A stretch of DNA of 64,000 nucleotides, taken from Chiua virens (taxonomy: Eukaryota; Basidiomycota; Agaricomycetes; Boletales; Boletaceae). Every line of letters starts with the position of its first letter. The first letter of the stretch is position 1. The position numbers were made by a program, and so were the translations under genes. Positions 41,893 through 54,632 of this stretch are shown here, one piece after another. The notes under the pieces were generated by a model. The model was not told the origin of the DNA. It saw only the letters and a program-made list of their open reading frames with translations, and did no database searches. The stretch lies in the NCBI GenBank assembly GCA_019787685.1, contig JAHNUO010000001.1, positions 372,001-436,000 on the forward strand. The letters run 5' to 3'.

Positions 41893-44800
41893 CTACACGG
41901 ACCAGACAGCTGAGGGTATTGGTTGAAGAGTCTTTTCTTTACATAACGTGGGGACCGCCACTTCGGCTTCCTGGATGGATCCAAGAATAAAAATACTGAT
42001 CGGGAACATCGGGCCCCTTCGGCATCGCAGCCGGGCCGACGTCAGGATTGAAGATATTGAAACTCCGACCTTGTTAGCCGCTCCTCGTACAAGACTTTCA
42101 TGCGCGGACATTATCCTTCTCTTCGAATGCATTGACTACCGTCGGTGCCTTTCTACCACTCAATTTAACGCCACTCGCCGCAACCTAACGATATCGGCCA
42201 GTAGAATCACCTTCAAAATGGAACAGGGTCAGCTGACCTTGGCCCCTAGTTTTGAAGCGCTGCCTCGCGGCATGTATTTCTGCTGCATAGCTGCGATGGA
42301 TCAAGCTTGAAGAAGTCCCGATGCATTCCCACAATTGTCGATGCTCCCCAGGACGACAGACAGCAAATGTTCCCCTGTTCCTTCATAGCAATTGTTCTTG
42401 ACAGAAATTGTCATTCTGCCTCGAGTTCAACATTGTCCCGAACGAGCATAGTCTCGGCGAGCTACTCGGGCGTTTTTTTTTTTCTGCTGTTCGGCACTGC
42501 GCCGGCGGCGGCCTGTCGATGGGAACTTGCTAAAGCCGTGTTGGCCGCTTCGAGACTGTCATATAAACTATCGGCAACGGCAAGCGGGGAAACAGTGCCA
42601 AGGTTGTTGCTATCCTTAGTTTTGCTGCTCTTTGCGCTACCGAGGTTCTGACGTGAATCCTCACCTTGAAGTTTGATATCAATAGACCATGATTGGCCAA
42701 ACTTGGCCCGTCTCAATGACGACGAACGATGATGGCCTTGGCCGTGGTCCTTCACTTTGACCACGATCGCACTCTCGATGGGTACGTCCAACTAGCCGGT
42801 CGCAACGCCACGTTGTGGCAACTATCACATTTCACAACCACCTCTTGAAGAGCGGCGTCCTGCGGGTTTTCCCAAGGATTGTCTGATTAATCCGGTTTGA
42901 GATTCAATGAAATAGGTGGGTACTTGCAGAGGCACGAAAGGAATGCTAGTTAATCGATCAATTTAATCAACGGCCATTCCTGTAATTCATTCGGCGTGTT
43001 CCAGCTGTCATCCCTGAATCTAGTTCCCATTCAAAAATCGTCCAGAGACTTCATCATGGACCAACATAATTCTACCTCGGAGATATTGACCAATCCTAGG
43101 ACTTGACAATGTAATACAACCATGCGGGGCTAATCTGCTTGATAACGTCCCCCAGTTGGCACGAATCTGAATCAACAAGGCACCAATTGACAGGTCTTGG
43201 CTTGTATCCGAAAATGACGGGTCAAAAAAAAAAACAGGCTATTTTACATCCGTACATCCCTCCCGCGTTCCGTATAATTATCACTTGATAGGCAGTCTGG
43301 CAGTGCATTTGCTCTTGGCAGACTCACATGAGCACATGGTACCAAAGAAATCTTGCGTCTGTTTCAAGCAAGAGTGAGAAGACACGCATGCCGTACGTCC
43401 TAATACAAGGTATATTATCCTTATCATATATAGTATCTATGGTGTGACAGCATTGACTCACATTCGGTCCGTTGTTTAATCTATGCGAGAAAGCAACCGC
43501 GACCTACTTATTCTGCACGAAAGTTGGCAGCTCGTTCCAGGGCTGCGAAAGATTGACGTTGTCGCCGCAAACTTTCAAAGAGTCCACTCACTCCACGGTA
43601 CCGGTACCGCTAGCTCGCCAGGCACGTTTACCCTCCGTGGTAGCTTAAAACAAACAAAGTTCACTATCGTAACATACTATGTTCGCGAAGTGTATTATGA
43701 GGACCTGGACCATCTGGTCGTGATCGGATAAGCTAGCCATCCTCAACGAATTATATCCACGCAGTTGGGCGTGCTCACGTACCAATGGAGGTTGCCGCCG
43801 ATGGATCCGGCTTGTGTCACGACTGCCAGAGAGTATGTAAACGTCCAAATGATATACACGGCATTGCAAGTCCAGACAGGGTTATGCTGCTCGCACGGCC
43901 ACAGAAAAGGTGATGCGCGGGAATGACCCTATTTTTTTGGGTGGTGCACCATTCGCGAGTCGTTCGCGCAGCATGTTTGACGATCGCGCGAGAAGAAGGT
44001 GACTCACCTTGGCAATTGTCTGAACGGGGTTGGGCGCCGAACTTGACAGAAGGTTTATTTTCTCAGTCCTCTCGTATGATTCTGAGTTGTAAACCTAACC
44101 AGTGGGGGCTAATCGCTCCACCGTGTTCCTTGTTCCCCTGGTCCATGAGCGTCTTCCACATGGATGCCGCCACAGTCACGTTAGCAGGGCGAAAAAAAGT
44201 GCAATGATCTCTTCAAGTTTCCCCTCGCCTGTCAAAAACGAGGCACTGCTTCGCTATTCGTGGAGCTACATGAACACTCTGAATAGATCGCGTTATGCGT
44301 TTGCCCAAACAAGAGAAGAAAAAAGATCAGTCATGTCCACGATGAGATGCCACGTCATGCAAGCTTACGGATTGTGCGCTGTGTTCTGGTCCGCTCCCGG
44401 AATGCCGCACGTCATGATGCACCAAAACTGCATGAGCGTCATTAAATTCATGAGATCGGATATTTGAACTGTCGAGTCCGGTCCGCGCACCTGAAGAAAT
44501 GTTTTTTTTTCCTCCTACCTCGAAGCGTTCTCGCGAGGCGAACATATTGCAGCCTATTCGTCTTGCATGAACACTTCTAGGGAATGTGGCAAGGCGGAGA
44601 TAGGTTAATTAACGGTAGAGAAGCGAATCTATTCGAATTTGTTGCCCTACCGGTTCTATTGACCAATTCATTTTTTTTTCCTCTGTTCAACGGGATAGCG
44701 TAAATTTGAACTCGGAGTCCGCGCAGGCTCCACGGACCCTTGGAGTTGAATAGCCCCTCGAGATATGATTGACTGATTCATGAGATGTTATTGATCTTGC

Positions 44801-46139
44801 AAAAGGTAATGCAATTACCCAGTGTTGGTTGGCTTTGAGCTCCGCGACCGAGGGATTCTACATGAGCCACTCCGCGTTTGTGGATTTCAAAAAGAAAAAA
44901 AAGGCACACACTGACAGGTGCGGTACTTCCGTTAAGTTAGACTTACTCTTAGTGTCAGTGGTTACTCCCGGTTATCTGTTGCGTAGCTAGAACCAAGAAT
45001 TACTATTTCTAAATCCGTGATATGACAGAGTACATAAGCTGTATACACTATTTTCCGGCGGGGATATCCCCTCGGCTACAGTCAATAGTACTTAGGATAG
45101 GCGCACAAAACAAACAATTAGGAGAGATATGCCAACAATTCATTCGAGTCTAGACTAGCGTTTCGCGTCTCCGAGTGGGGCGGGCGAATCTAAGCCCACC
45201 GGCGTTTAGTACCTCATCGCGGCTTGCACGCAGTCGGGGCACTGGCTATTGATGTTGGGAGCTATGAAGGGCGGTGAGTATCAGGCAACGAGCAGGGTCA
45301 TCAAGCGCTTCATACAATATTGTTCTGGATACTTCCGGCTAGTAGAGATGGAATCAAAATGTTCGTTAGTGACAAGCGAGGAGAAAATAAAGAGTGACGT
45401 ACAATTGCGAGCAAGTCTGCTTGCATCTGGGCATGACACAATCACGAGGGTGAGTAGGACTAAATTTGCAGTTGCGACTCTCGCAGACGATCTAGCAGGT
45501 ATGCGTCAGAGAGGGTTACAGTGACAGGCGCGTGACCATTGACTGACGAGTTCTTCGGGCTGTAATACAGTCCAGGTCAGTGGGTGGTCACCTTTGAATG
45601 AAGGGAGAGGCTCGCTCACCAAAGTGAAGGCGTGGCCACAACCAAGGTAAACGTTGCGAACGCTGATGCGGCGAGGATACGTGAGTGGAGCGCATAGTGG
45701 TGATCGTCGCAAGGTGCACTCACTGTCTCCAGCGGCACATTGTGGATCGTGTTATAAAGTCAACGAAGAGGTGGTATAAGTTATTATCGAAGGGGGCTTG
45801 AGAGGAGAAGGAGAATGATGGTATGGATGAGACTCATTGCCGCCTTTTATGGTCCGAGTGAAACTATGAGATCATTCGCGACCACAGTAAAGGACGCACA
45901 GGGTCCAGGGACAACACGTTAGGGTTTAACGCAGTCCGCCGTCAGCCTGTCTGTGCAAAAGGAGAACAGATTGCTCAGCCATCCATAACGAGATATGAAT
46001 CACTTGGTGCCGTGCGTCATTTGATAGGGTTTCACAGGTGTTTGTCGTCGAGAAAGACTAATCGAATAAGAACAAAAACAAATCAGTTGGGCCGTAAGCA
46101 CGGACACGGTTCGTAGGTCCGGGAAGCGCCTCGATCAAG
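41893..46139. other. Gene-poor stretch of about 4.2 kb
   Basis: No protein family, paralogue or consistent exon chain was seen on either strand. Contains several A or T homopolymer runs (43226-43236, 44501-44508, 44670-44679). Short ORFs at 43483-43731, 44102-44467 and 45249-45524 look like chance frames. Confidence 0.45.
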
Positions 46140-46430
46140 TCACACGATAAGTACCTGTTGTTCGGCGACAGCCACGTATTTGGATAAATGAAACCTGTCA
46201 AAAAAAGAGAGGGTTGGACGGTTACAAAACCTGATTAAACATGTAAGTTGCCCTGGCTCACAAATTTTAAGGGAATGGTCGAGCAGTGGAATGAATTTCG
46301 AATTGGGAGCGTAGGGACCACCAACGGGAAGGTACTCGCTGCCGTTAACTCGGTCCATCCCCTGCATATGACTGTAACGGGTCCGGAAGGATGAAGGGAG
46401 ATGGGCCCTCTGGGATGCCATAATAACCAT
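46140..46430 (-). CDS. Tentative small gene, unrecognised
   Basis: Minus-strand ATG at 46430 (MVIMASQRAHLPSSF). A plausible intron (GTGAGCC...TTTGACAG) would join PLLDHSLKI to CFIYPNTWLSPNNR, followed by a GTACTT donor; later exons were not found. No family was recognised. It could be a short lineage-specific gene or chance. Confidence 0.25.
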   Translation of the reverse strand: MVIMASQRAHLPSSFRTRYSHMQGMDRVNGSEYLPVGGPYAPNSKFIPLLDHSLKICEPGQLTCLIRFCNRPTLSFFDRFHLSKYVAVAEQQVLIV

Positions 46431-46703
46431 ATTATTAACGGGGAACTTCCCGTTGAAAGATGCGAGCAGTACGCGTTACATTGACAAATGAAACGCCAGG
46501 CTGGAACAAGTGGTCGTCAGGCTTCGTTAAGTTCCAGGCTTGCCAAGGGTATAGCCGGCAGTGATCGTCTACCGCCAACCCTTGGAAACTTTGTCGAACG
46601 CTTTAGCTGACTAATACAGATTCAGCACAGACAATAACTTCTCAGCCGCGAACACTGGCAGGCTCTATCATCATAACTTGCATTGCAGCGTCCAACACAA
46701 GCA

Positions 46704-47297
46704 ATGGCTGGGTCAAATCAGACGGCTGCAGTGCCGCGGCCTTTAACTGTCTCGAAGGAGAAGAAGGCGAAAAAATTCTACGAACACGGCAAGGTAAGTT
46801 GCGCCTTCGAACCTCCCTTCTTGATGACCGGAGCTTGCTCGCTCCCATGATGACAGGACGCATTGGGGCTAGCACTTTCGGTAGCTGATATGCAAGAAGA
46901 AAAGACGTTACAAAAGACAGCGAAGCACCATCAATCACAGGTAACAGAAGTTCACCTGCTCTGACTTGGGCAAAAGGCAATCGGCTCACTGCCATGAATG
47001 ACCCGGGCAGGTTGGTAAGTCTCGCGCCGAGGGCAATGATCGGAAGCGTGCGAATGGCAGGAGAAAGCAACTGGTAAATCATCAGATGGAGTCTTATAAT
47101 CGCGCTCGATGATCTTTTCCATTTCTCAGGAGGAGGCAAAGGTGATAATCGCAAACCGACGAACCGAAACAAAGAAGGAGAAGGCGAAGCTCCGAAAGAA
47201 GAATAAAAATCGGTTGCGACAACGAGATGATGTCAAAATTACCGCACCGGACGACACCACGACTGCCGCGCCTCGGAAAAGAGTATCATTTGCTTGA
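46704..47297 (+). CDS. Small lysine-rich, nucleolar-looking protein
   Basis: Four exons, 46704-46793, 46857-46940, 47011-47073 and 47130-47297, all phase 0 with GT-AG introns of 56-70 nt; 134 residues. It starts MAGSNQTAAVPRPLTV, followed by a charged KEKKAKKFYEHGKDALGL and a highly basic C-terminal half (RRTETKKEKAKLRKKNKNR) ending in PRKRVSFA. The composition resembles small ribosome-biogenesis or nucleolar proteins, but no specific family was recognised. The clean four-exon structure makes it a credible gene. Confidence 0.6.
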
Positions 47298-47505
47298 ATG
47301 TCCGATCTATCAATCCTCAAAATTCCGTGCAGTCGTGTGCAGTACAGTGGCAAGCGATCTGATCGCGATCCTGCTGTCCGCAACGCTCACATTGTGGAGA
47401 GAGGATTGCTTGAATAGCCATTTAAAATGCCTGTTCGAGGCGCCTTGTTCGGCGAATTCAATTATCATTGACATGCATCATGGCGAACAACCGCCGATGT
47501 TCTGA

Positions 47506-47733
47506 CTAGAAGATCAACAAAAGTTCGAGATGCCGACGCGCTTTCCTGTTCGGCGTAAGATAGAGCCCTGCGAGACCAGGGGGCTGAATGTCATAACAAA
47601 TGTTTTGATCACCCTTCTGCTTGATCCCTGACAACGTCTGAATTACATAATCATGCCATGGATATTTACGTAATAAAGATCCCCTCATTCTCAACAAGGT
47701 TGTTCTTGTGGTTTCGACGGTTGGTCTACTCAT
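47506..47733 (-). CDS. Tentative small ORF, divergent from 47852 gene
   Basis: 75 residues from ATG 47733 (MSRPTVETTRTTLLRMRGSL). Basic N-terminus, aromatic WHDYVIQTL, and C-terminal hydrophobic LELLLIF. The 118 bp gap to the next gene is compatible with a divergent promoter. No family was recognised; coding status is uncertain. Confidence 0.3.
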   Translation of the reverse strand: MSRPTVETTRTTLLRMRGSLLRKYPWHDYVIQTLSGIKQKGDQNICYDIQPPGLAGLYLTPNRKARRHLELLLIF

Positions 47734-47851
47734 AACCTCAGGTACGTTCTCAAGTTCAAACTTCTTGCTGAATCAAGCATTTCTTAATGTTACTTGATCC
47801 CTCAGTGGCCTCGTAGCGTTGCGATACAGTTATCTTGGCCGTGGCACTCTG

Positions 47852-49787
47852 ATGTCGCTTTACACGCCCGTATTCCCGTCTCTTCACGAATTCAACAATT
47901 CGCGGAGGGGTTTACCTGAGAACAGTTCTACGGGTGCCCTTGGAAAGCAACAAAACTATGTCGAGCTCTTACGCGATGTCCACCTGTTCCTGTCGACCCA
48001 AAGCGACGTGTTGTCACCACCTTCTCGCCCGAATTCCCCATCGTCTGATCGCCGCGTCCAGAAAGTCAAGGAGGAGGTCAAGGATGTTCTCAACTCCACA
48101 GGAGGCGAGACATCCAGCGGAAAGTGGACTCTCATCAGCCAAACGTTGAAGCTAGGATGCGTGAGGGGAAGATACTGGTCAGCACCCCAATCGGATCCAT
48201 ACATACCCAAGGAGAATACGGATTGGATATTACCGGATGAAGAGTCTGAGTGGATCGAGTGGGAGAAAAAGAGGGAGGCGAGCAGACAGTTCAGGGGAAA
48301 GGCAAATGCACCGCAGAAGATCGGGGGCGCCATTCCCGCCACACCCGACTCGCAAAAACCCGGCCACGCAAGTTTTGCAGAACAGAGCCGATCATACAAG
48401 ACTCGTGAACGTTGCCCTCCTGGTGTTTCTCTCACAGCCCTACGTGCCGCCAAGGAGAAGGTCACAAAGTGGCAGGCGTCTATGCCTTCTGACGGGTGGG
48501 AGGGTACGACAGGTGGTTCTTCGCCCGCCTCCGCTAGAGCGGTCGTAGCAGCAACTATGGCAAAGGACAAGATCGAAAAACCGCAACGTGGTCGTACCAT
48601 TGATTTTGCGGTCGTCAAGCCGGTAGCAAAATCAATCATTGAAAGGAAAGGCAAAGGTTCTTTGACACGCCCGGTTGTTCGGAGGGGTTCTGTACCCACA
48701 ACTTCTCGCAAGGCGAAATCACCTAAGCCATCCAGCCTATCACAGGACGCAGCGCCTGTTGACGTTGACAATAATCCTTATGCAAGACTCGCAAAGACTC
48801 CATTCAAAAAAGATCATCCGCCCAAGATCTCCGATATATCTGAAACGGTGAGACACAGTTAGGTCATGTAACATATTTCTGACGCCCGCTCTGCCGTAGC
48901 CGTACCTCCCGCCATCGTTTCCAACGCACCTGAAGACATCGACACCACTTCCCGATTCCGTCATGGTTGTTCGGGCAAAGCCGTCACCGATCCTGCCCCT
49001 CGTTGGACTATCGACACCGCCGTCAACACCTGCAGGTCCTCATGACGATCGCCCATTCGTTCTAGCTGAGTCTGGTGTCGCTGATGTGTCGTCTTCCCAA
49101 CCCCCGCAAATTAGTACTGTGGATCCAGGGAAGCGGTGTCGGACGCCGTCCACGTCATTGGAAGAGGAAGATGCACCGAACGACTCTCCTGCCATTCCGC
49201 CGGCAAAAAGGTTACGAACCTTATCGCAGGGTTATTCCATCCCCGTTTCCAAACACTCCAAGCTGGTATCACCGAATGGGGGTTCGAGCCCGGCACCTGG
49301 TACTCGAGATGACGCCCAAGGTTATAACCCCGCCACAGCACTAACTCGTCGGTCTAGTACGGATGCCGTTGGGAAGGCGATAGCTGTCTCCTTGATTCCC
49401 GGCAAAAATGATCTGCCTGCTAGGGACGCAGATGTGCAGGAGCTTCCAGAGAAACTTCCATCGCCAACGAAATCTGTCAAATCTTTCTTCTCCGCCCCGG
49501 ATTCAGATCCGGCTGATTCGCCATTGAAAGCCAACTTGCTGCTTGAATCTCCGGTCAGCCCCATGCTCTCGTACGCCCAGAATGCGAGTGGCTTCCTGCC
49601 TCAAATTACGTCTACTCAAGCGAGGAAAGGATCTCCTTCTCCTGGTGCGACGAACGTCGGGGTCTTTGGGATGGGGTACAGTTCACAATTTGATGTTGAG
49701 AGGCACGTGGATCGTGTCAGCGAGTTGCTGGAAAAGGACGTCGATTTCGACGGGTGGTTGCGGGACGTGCGGACTATGGAAGATTAA
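47852..49787 (+). CDS. Large Ser/Pro-rich hypothetical protein
   Basis: Two exons, 47852-48847 and 48900-49787, separated by a 52-nt intron in phase 0; about 627 residues. ATG 47852 (MSLYTPVFPSLHEF) was chosen over the upstream non-ATG opening. The first 110 residues contain a helical segment (NYVELLRDVHLFLSTQ) and a conserved-looking WTLISQTLKLGCVRGRYW, then DWILPDEESEWIEWE. The middle and C-terminal parts are disordered and Ser/Pro/Lys-rich, with a final acidic helix (VERHVDRVSELLEKDVDF). Not recognised; it may be a chromatin or cell-cycle regulator, judged only from composition and from lying head-to-tail with shugoshin. Confidence 0.6.
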
Positions 49788-49982
49788 TCATTGAGAATGA
49801 ACACGTGTAATCTATTTACGATGAATCTGTAGTGAACAAAAAGGCTGGGAGTGCGACCAAACCAAGAAGGCAATGTGAAGGAGACAAGGACGCGTTAGAT
49901 CATGTGACTTCCACACTTGTTCGATATCAGCGCGTGTTCGAACGGACAAGTCGACTTGGACAGCCTCTCGTCGCTGCTCACG

Positions 49983-52029
49983 ATGAGCAGGAGGGACTCT
50001 CGGGCATCCTTGAACGTCAGACAGAACGATGCCCTCACAGAATTCGAAAACTGTAAGTCTCATCACTGCTTTTCTAGCGTGGGTTGACGCTGTGGCAGTC
50101 AAGAAGAGATTTCTCCTCGCAAATAAGCACATCACCAAGTAGGACTCTCATTTTGATTTCCAAGAACGACGCTGAGCTTCTCACCCCGATACTAGACTCA
50201 ATTCGACACTGAGCGTCCGGATTGAAGAACTCCAGTCCGAGATATCTACCCTATATGTCGAGAATCTGCGACTTCGTGCTTCTGAGATTGCGCTGGCTAC
50301 ACAACTCAAGAAGGAGCAAGAGAAGTCGAGGAAAGTTCTAGCCGGTGCAGAAGCTGCGGTACCCTCTTCACGCCGCCCTGTGGCATTGAGTTTCCCATGA
50401 CTTACAACCCCCGCCCGTTCTAGACATCGAACCTTTCGAAACATCTCGCATTTTTGCGACAGTCACTGAATATCACGCATGGTGCACCCTCACCCACGTT
50501 GGATCCCAAACCGCCACCGAAGGCCCGCAAACCTGTGCCAGATCCGAACGCATCTCCGCTCATGCCACGACTGTCTCGTGCCCCGAACTTTCCGGGGATT
50601 TATGAAGATGAAGAAGTGGCGTCCTCTGCTGATGCCGACGAGGGTGATATCGCCCATGTGGCCCCATCAGCGCGTCGGAAAAAGGACAGGCTTGTCATCG
50701 TCCTCTCGCTTACCATTGCTACCTCGGGTGGAGTCGCCACCGCCATTGCCGACGCCTCTACATGTGAACCTGGTGGACCGCGAGTCGTATCCAAGACGGA
50801 AAACGAGTCGAAGACAGAGCGGGCTTCTTTCTATTAACACCGATGTGGGTCCATCGATGGGATCAGGGAGGGTTGAGGGTCCAGTACATCCGAGAGCGTC
50901 TAGCCCGGCGCTTGGGTCGCCGGAGCGCAGGCACGCAGGGTTGGCCGAGGACGATGAAGAAAGAGAGGTCGACGAGATGATCAGCTCAGGATACGATGTT
51001 ACAGAGGAATCGGATCTCGCCGCGCGAATGAAGAAGGTGAAAAAGGAGAAGAAGTTGAAACTGGTGGAGAGGAACGCTGTTTACGAAGACTTTGATTTTG
51101 GGATGGTGAGGGTAAAGGAGAGAAAGAAACGCAAGGATGAGGAGGGTTCTGGATTGAAGGATGTCACGAACTCCCCGAGAAGTCGTACGGTACTCCCGCC
51201 AATCGATACCCACACGTCTGGTACGTCTCGGGGCCCACCTTGTCCAAGAATATGGCTTATCTGACTCTTGCGTAAAAAGATCGAGATCGACAACTGCACT
51301 CCCGAGACCGATGTCCCGACTTCTGCGGCCACCTCCATAGCTACATCAAGAACCTTCCTGTCTACACCTGTGACTACACCGATGACCACACCCCAGGTAT
51401 CGCAGTTGCCCACACCTCGCACATCGAGTCCCGCACCCCTGGGAGCTACGTCGGCGTCTGAATCTGAAGCACCTGCGGGTGGCCGTGAACGTCGAGTCCG
51501 TAAGAGCATCAATTACGCGGAACCTAAACTAAACACGTGAGTTCGAAGCTCACAGCCCCATGAGATCCCCGTAAACTGATTAGTACGGGATTCCAGAAAA
51601 ATGCGGAAGCCCGACCAGGGCCATCCGGCTCCAGTGACAACCACCGCCCCGAAGAAGCGTATATCGTCCATCAGCGTTCAGAACGACGACATAGACGTTC
51701 GATCGTCGTTGGATGTTCCTTCTAGACGGCCGGTCTCCCCACTGCAGCCTCCTGCCCCGAAACCATTGACAGCCACGTCGGACACGTCTTCGACAACCGG
51801 TGGCGCTTCGGTCAAGCGCAAGAAGTCACGACCGACTATCCCCATCGACGAAGACGAAGACAGTGACGGCGCACAAGCTGACGCTGAGTATGGCAATGGC
51901 ACCCCGAACGGCTGGGTCAATACGGACGGTCGACGACGAAGTGCCCAGACCCCCGTAGCGAAAGGTAGCAGTAGCCTGCGAAGGGTACTTGAGGCCGACG
52001 ACGCAAGGCGACACAGCCTTGCTATATGA
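49983..52029 (+). CDS. sgo1: Shugoshin, centromeric cohesin protector
   Basis: Start MSRRDSRASLNVRQND. Exons 49983-50052, 50099-50138, 50196-50358, 50424-50643 and 50690 to about 51220, then a Ser/Thr-rich exon to 51536 and a last exon 51597-52029. The N-terminal coiled coil (FKKRFLLANKHITKLNSTLS to about AGAEAA) is the Sgo dimerisation/PP2A-binding region. The C-terminal basic motif RVRKSINYAEPKLNTKMRKPD is the shugoshin C-box, split by intron 51537-51596. Shugoshin recruits PP2A to protect centromeric cohesin in meiosis and acts in spindle attachment sensing. The middle is disordered, as usual. Only the donor of the intron before 51280 is uncertain. The gene appears intact. Confidence 0.88.
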
Positions 52030-52485
52030 CACATTACGAACCCCCACCACTCACGTCAAGCTCATGACACACCCCCTCCCTTCCTCCATTCCATAGGCTT
52101 ATTCTATACTATTGACAACACGAACCATGGTGATAAAGTACCATACGGAAGATCAAACCTCTCATCGTGTAATTATACGTTTGTTTTTTCTCATTTTCAC
52201 TCTTTCATTTTCTTTTTTCATTTTCCCTTCTCTTGTTTCCTTTTGGACCAACATCGTCACGAATTTTTACGACGTAATTACAATGTTATTCCAGCAACAA
52301 TAATATTTACAACCTTCTGAATTGGTTGTTGACGTTGGACCTAGTGTGGGTTCCCTGAATAAATTGATTCCAAAACATAGTGTGCGCAGCACGGGGGAAT
52401 TAAGTACATGGACCATCTCGGGCCAGCGACCGGGTCTCGACCCCGTTCAAAAGTAAGCCTTTTCGTAATCGATTAGCCATCCTCC
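52030..52485. other. AT-rich convergent intergenic region
   Basis: Lies between the 3' ends of shugoshin (plus) and the cyclase gene (minus). Contains T-rich tracts (52180-52250), probably shared termination/polyadenylation sequence. No gene seen. Confidence 0.4.
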
Positions 52486-54632
52486 TTACAGTGGATCACG
52501 ACCGACATAATGGCTCACCGCGGCGTTTGGAGGGCTCGCTGCTCCACCGATGCTATACGAGGTGAGACCCAAACGTGAGCGATAGGGCTGTGCATACGAG
52601 AAGAAGAAAAAAAGACTCGGGACTCGACCACGTACATGTTGAGCGGCCAAGACGTGAAGAAGAATGTGTAGCGCTTCGTTTCCTTGCATGTCTGCGAGAG
52701 CGCTTCGAGGTCGAAGAATTCACCTGGGGAAAGAAGAACGTCGCGTGACACGTCAGCGGAATGATGCAAAGCCGAACGGCCGAGGGAAGGCCCTGGACTT
52801 GCCTATGGGCATTCCCCACAGTCTTTTGTTTAGGGAACGAGCAACATCAGCGGGGTGGTCCTGGGTAGGGTGGCGTCCTCACTCACCCAAGGATGGTCTG
52901 GGGAAGGGGGTGAGGTTGTGTTTTCAGCGTGCAAATGCGTGTTTGCTCTCACCTGGTGAAGTTGTGGAACACCTTCAGGCGCTGGCCAGCGCTTCAATGG
53001 TCGATGTCGATTTTTTTGGCGACGGGGACAAACGACTCGGTCAATTCATGCTCACGACCACAACATGCGAGACATACCTCGAAGGAAGGCTGGTCTGACG
53101 CGACGGCCGCAAAGTGGTTGTTCCTGTAACGATCAACATTTCAGCACCGCGTAAATCGGTCACCTGAAACATCGACGACTAGAGAGAAAGTGCGGGCGCG
53201 CACATACCACAAGAACCGCTTCATATCCTCGCTCTGCTCAACGCCCACGCTGGAAAACACCGTGACACCCACACGAGCGAAGAGAAGGAAAATGACCGTC
53301 AGCGTCGCGACACTCGCACCAGCCAAACCCAATACGCACAACGTCTCGGCATCACGCAACGCCGCCTTGGCCTCGTTCGACGCCGTGTAAAACTTTTGGA
53401 TGAACCCCATGCGGATGATGAGGATATCTGCCTGTCGGAACGTTACGCCTTGTTTCTTGGCGCATGCTTCAAGCTCGGCGACACTGATCGGGTGGGTCGT
53501 CCATGGGTCATAAGGCAGGGCACTACCCGAGGCGGTATAGTACTCGACGAGGTCGAGGAGGACGCCTCGGCCGCAGATGCCGTGGTTCGACCAGTCTGGA
53601 TATGAGAAGCAACGATGGACGTCGTGTGCAGGGGTGAACAAGGGACAGGAACGAACTGTGCATGCCGAGTTTGACACGAGCATGATCGATCTCGCTTGGG
53701 TCGTGAATCTCCATCTCGCCCGCAGAGAGCGACTCAGCGGGTGTGCTGATCACGAATGTATCAGTCATGGACGTGCGATTTGGATGAACGGAAATGCGAT
53801 GGACGCACTTGTTGTAAAACACGTTGTAGTTCGTCAATCCATAGTGCTTTAGACCGTCCCACTGGGAACCTGATTGTGTATTCTATGTGCAACCCAGTTG
53901 CGATCGGTTCTGTGAGTGCCAGTGGGAGTGGAAGGAACGTACGATGTGAATCACGTCGTCCCTGACCGGGATCGACGGCCCGTACTTGGAAAACGTAGTA
54001 ATCGATGGGTTCTGGCGTCCAAAGACGGGCTGCGTATCGACAAATACAATGCCGAATTATCCATTCGAAGAGAAACATGTCAAAAGATAGATTGCAAATC
54101 GAAGAACGCACGACATACCCTGGAGGGGAAATGAATCGGCCTATCGACCATCGTAATCAGTCGAGACCCATGATGATAATAACCCAACTTTCAAATCATG
54201 CCGGAACTTGGACGTACCAGTTTAACGAGACCGTCTTCCCGGACCTGAATCACGCATCACGGGATCATAAATTGAACCAGCCTGAGTATAAGGTTACTAT
54301 ACCACTCACCGAATCTCCTCTCGCGCCGCCCTCTGCACGACGTCCTCTGTCAACATATTGATCGTCCCCAACTGATCATCCTTGCCCCACACGTCCCATG
54401 CACATCCGGTGAACGCATGAAACTTGGGCAGTTCGTCAAACGATGGGAGGGTCGCGATCGCGGCTTCCATGCCGTTAACCGCGACGCTGGTCTCGACCTT
54501 CAAGATCTCGTGGTCGTGGATACCATTGACCGGGGTGACCGGCGCAGTGACAGCTGTCGGAGAAACAGGCTGCTCCGTCTTGCTCGTCCTGTCGGTCCTC
54601 AGAGAGAACATACGCTTTACGTGGGATGCCAT
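52486..54632 (-). CDS. Cyclase-family (PF04199-like) metal-dependent hydrolase
   Basis: ATG 54632 (MASHVKRMFSLRTDR). Exon 1 (54632-54310) holds FHAFTGCAWDVWGKDDQLGTINMLTEDVV. Later exons give GKTVSLNW, PVFGRQNPSITTFSKYGP, QWDGLKHYG, HARVKLGM, WSNHGICGRGVLLDLVEYY, FRQADILIIRMGF, GVEQSEDMKRFLW, NNHFAAVASDQP, RWPAPEGVPQLHQ, LWGMPIGEFFDLEALS and SWPLN...ASPPNAAV, ending at 52486. The family includes bacterial arylformamidases and fungal homologues of unknown substrate. One intron (after LWGMPIG) starts with GC (GCAAGT...CCCCAG). The reading frame appears intact across many short introns. A broken partial copy lies at 57625-58425. Confidence 0.82.

Noticed and set aside
46642..47172. Minus-strand 176-aa ORF at 46642-47172
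   Set aside because: It is the antisense shadow of the four-exon plus-strand gene 46704-47297, whose splice phases all fit.
47956..48771. Minus-strand 271-aa ORF at 47956-48771
   Set aside because: Antisense shadow of the plus-strand Ser/Pro-rich gene; Arg/Ser-rich reading typical of reversed codon bias.
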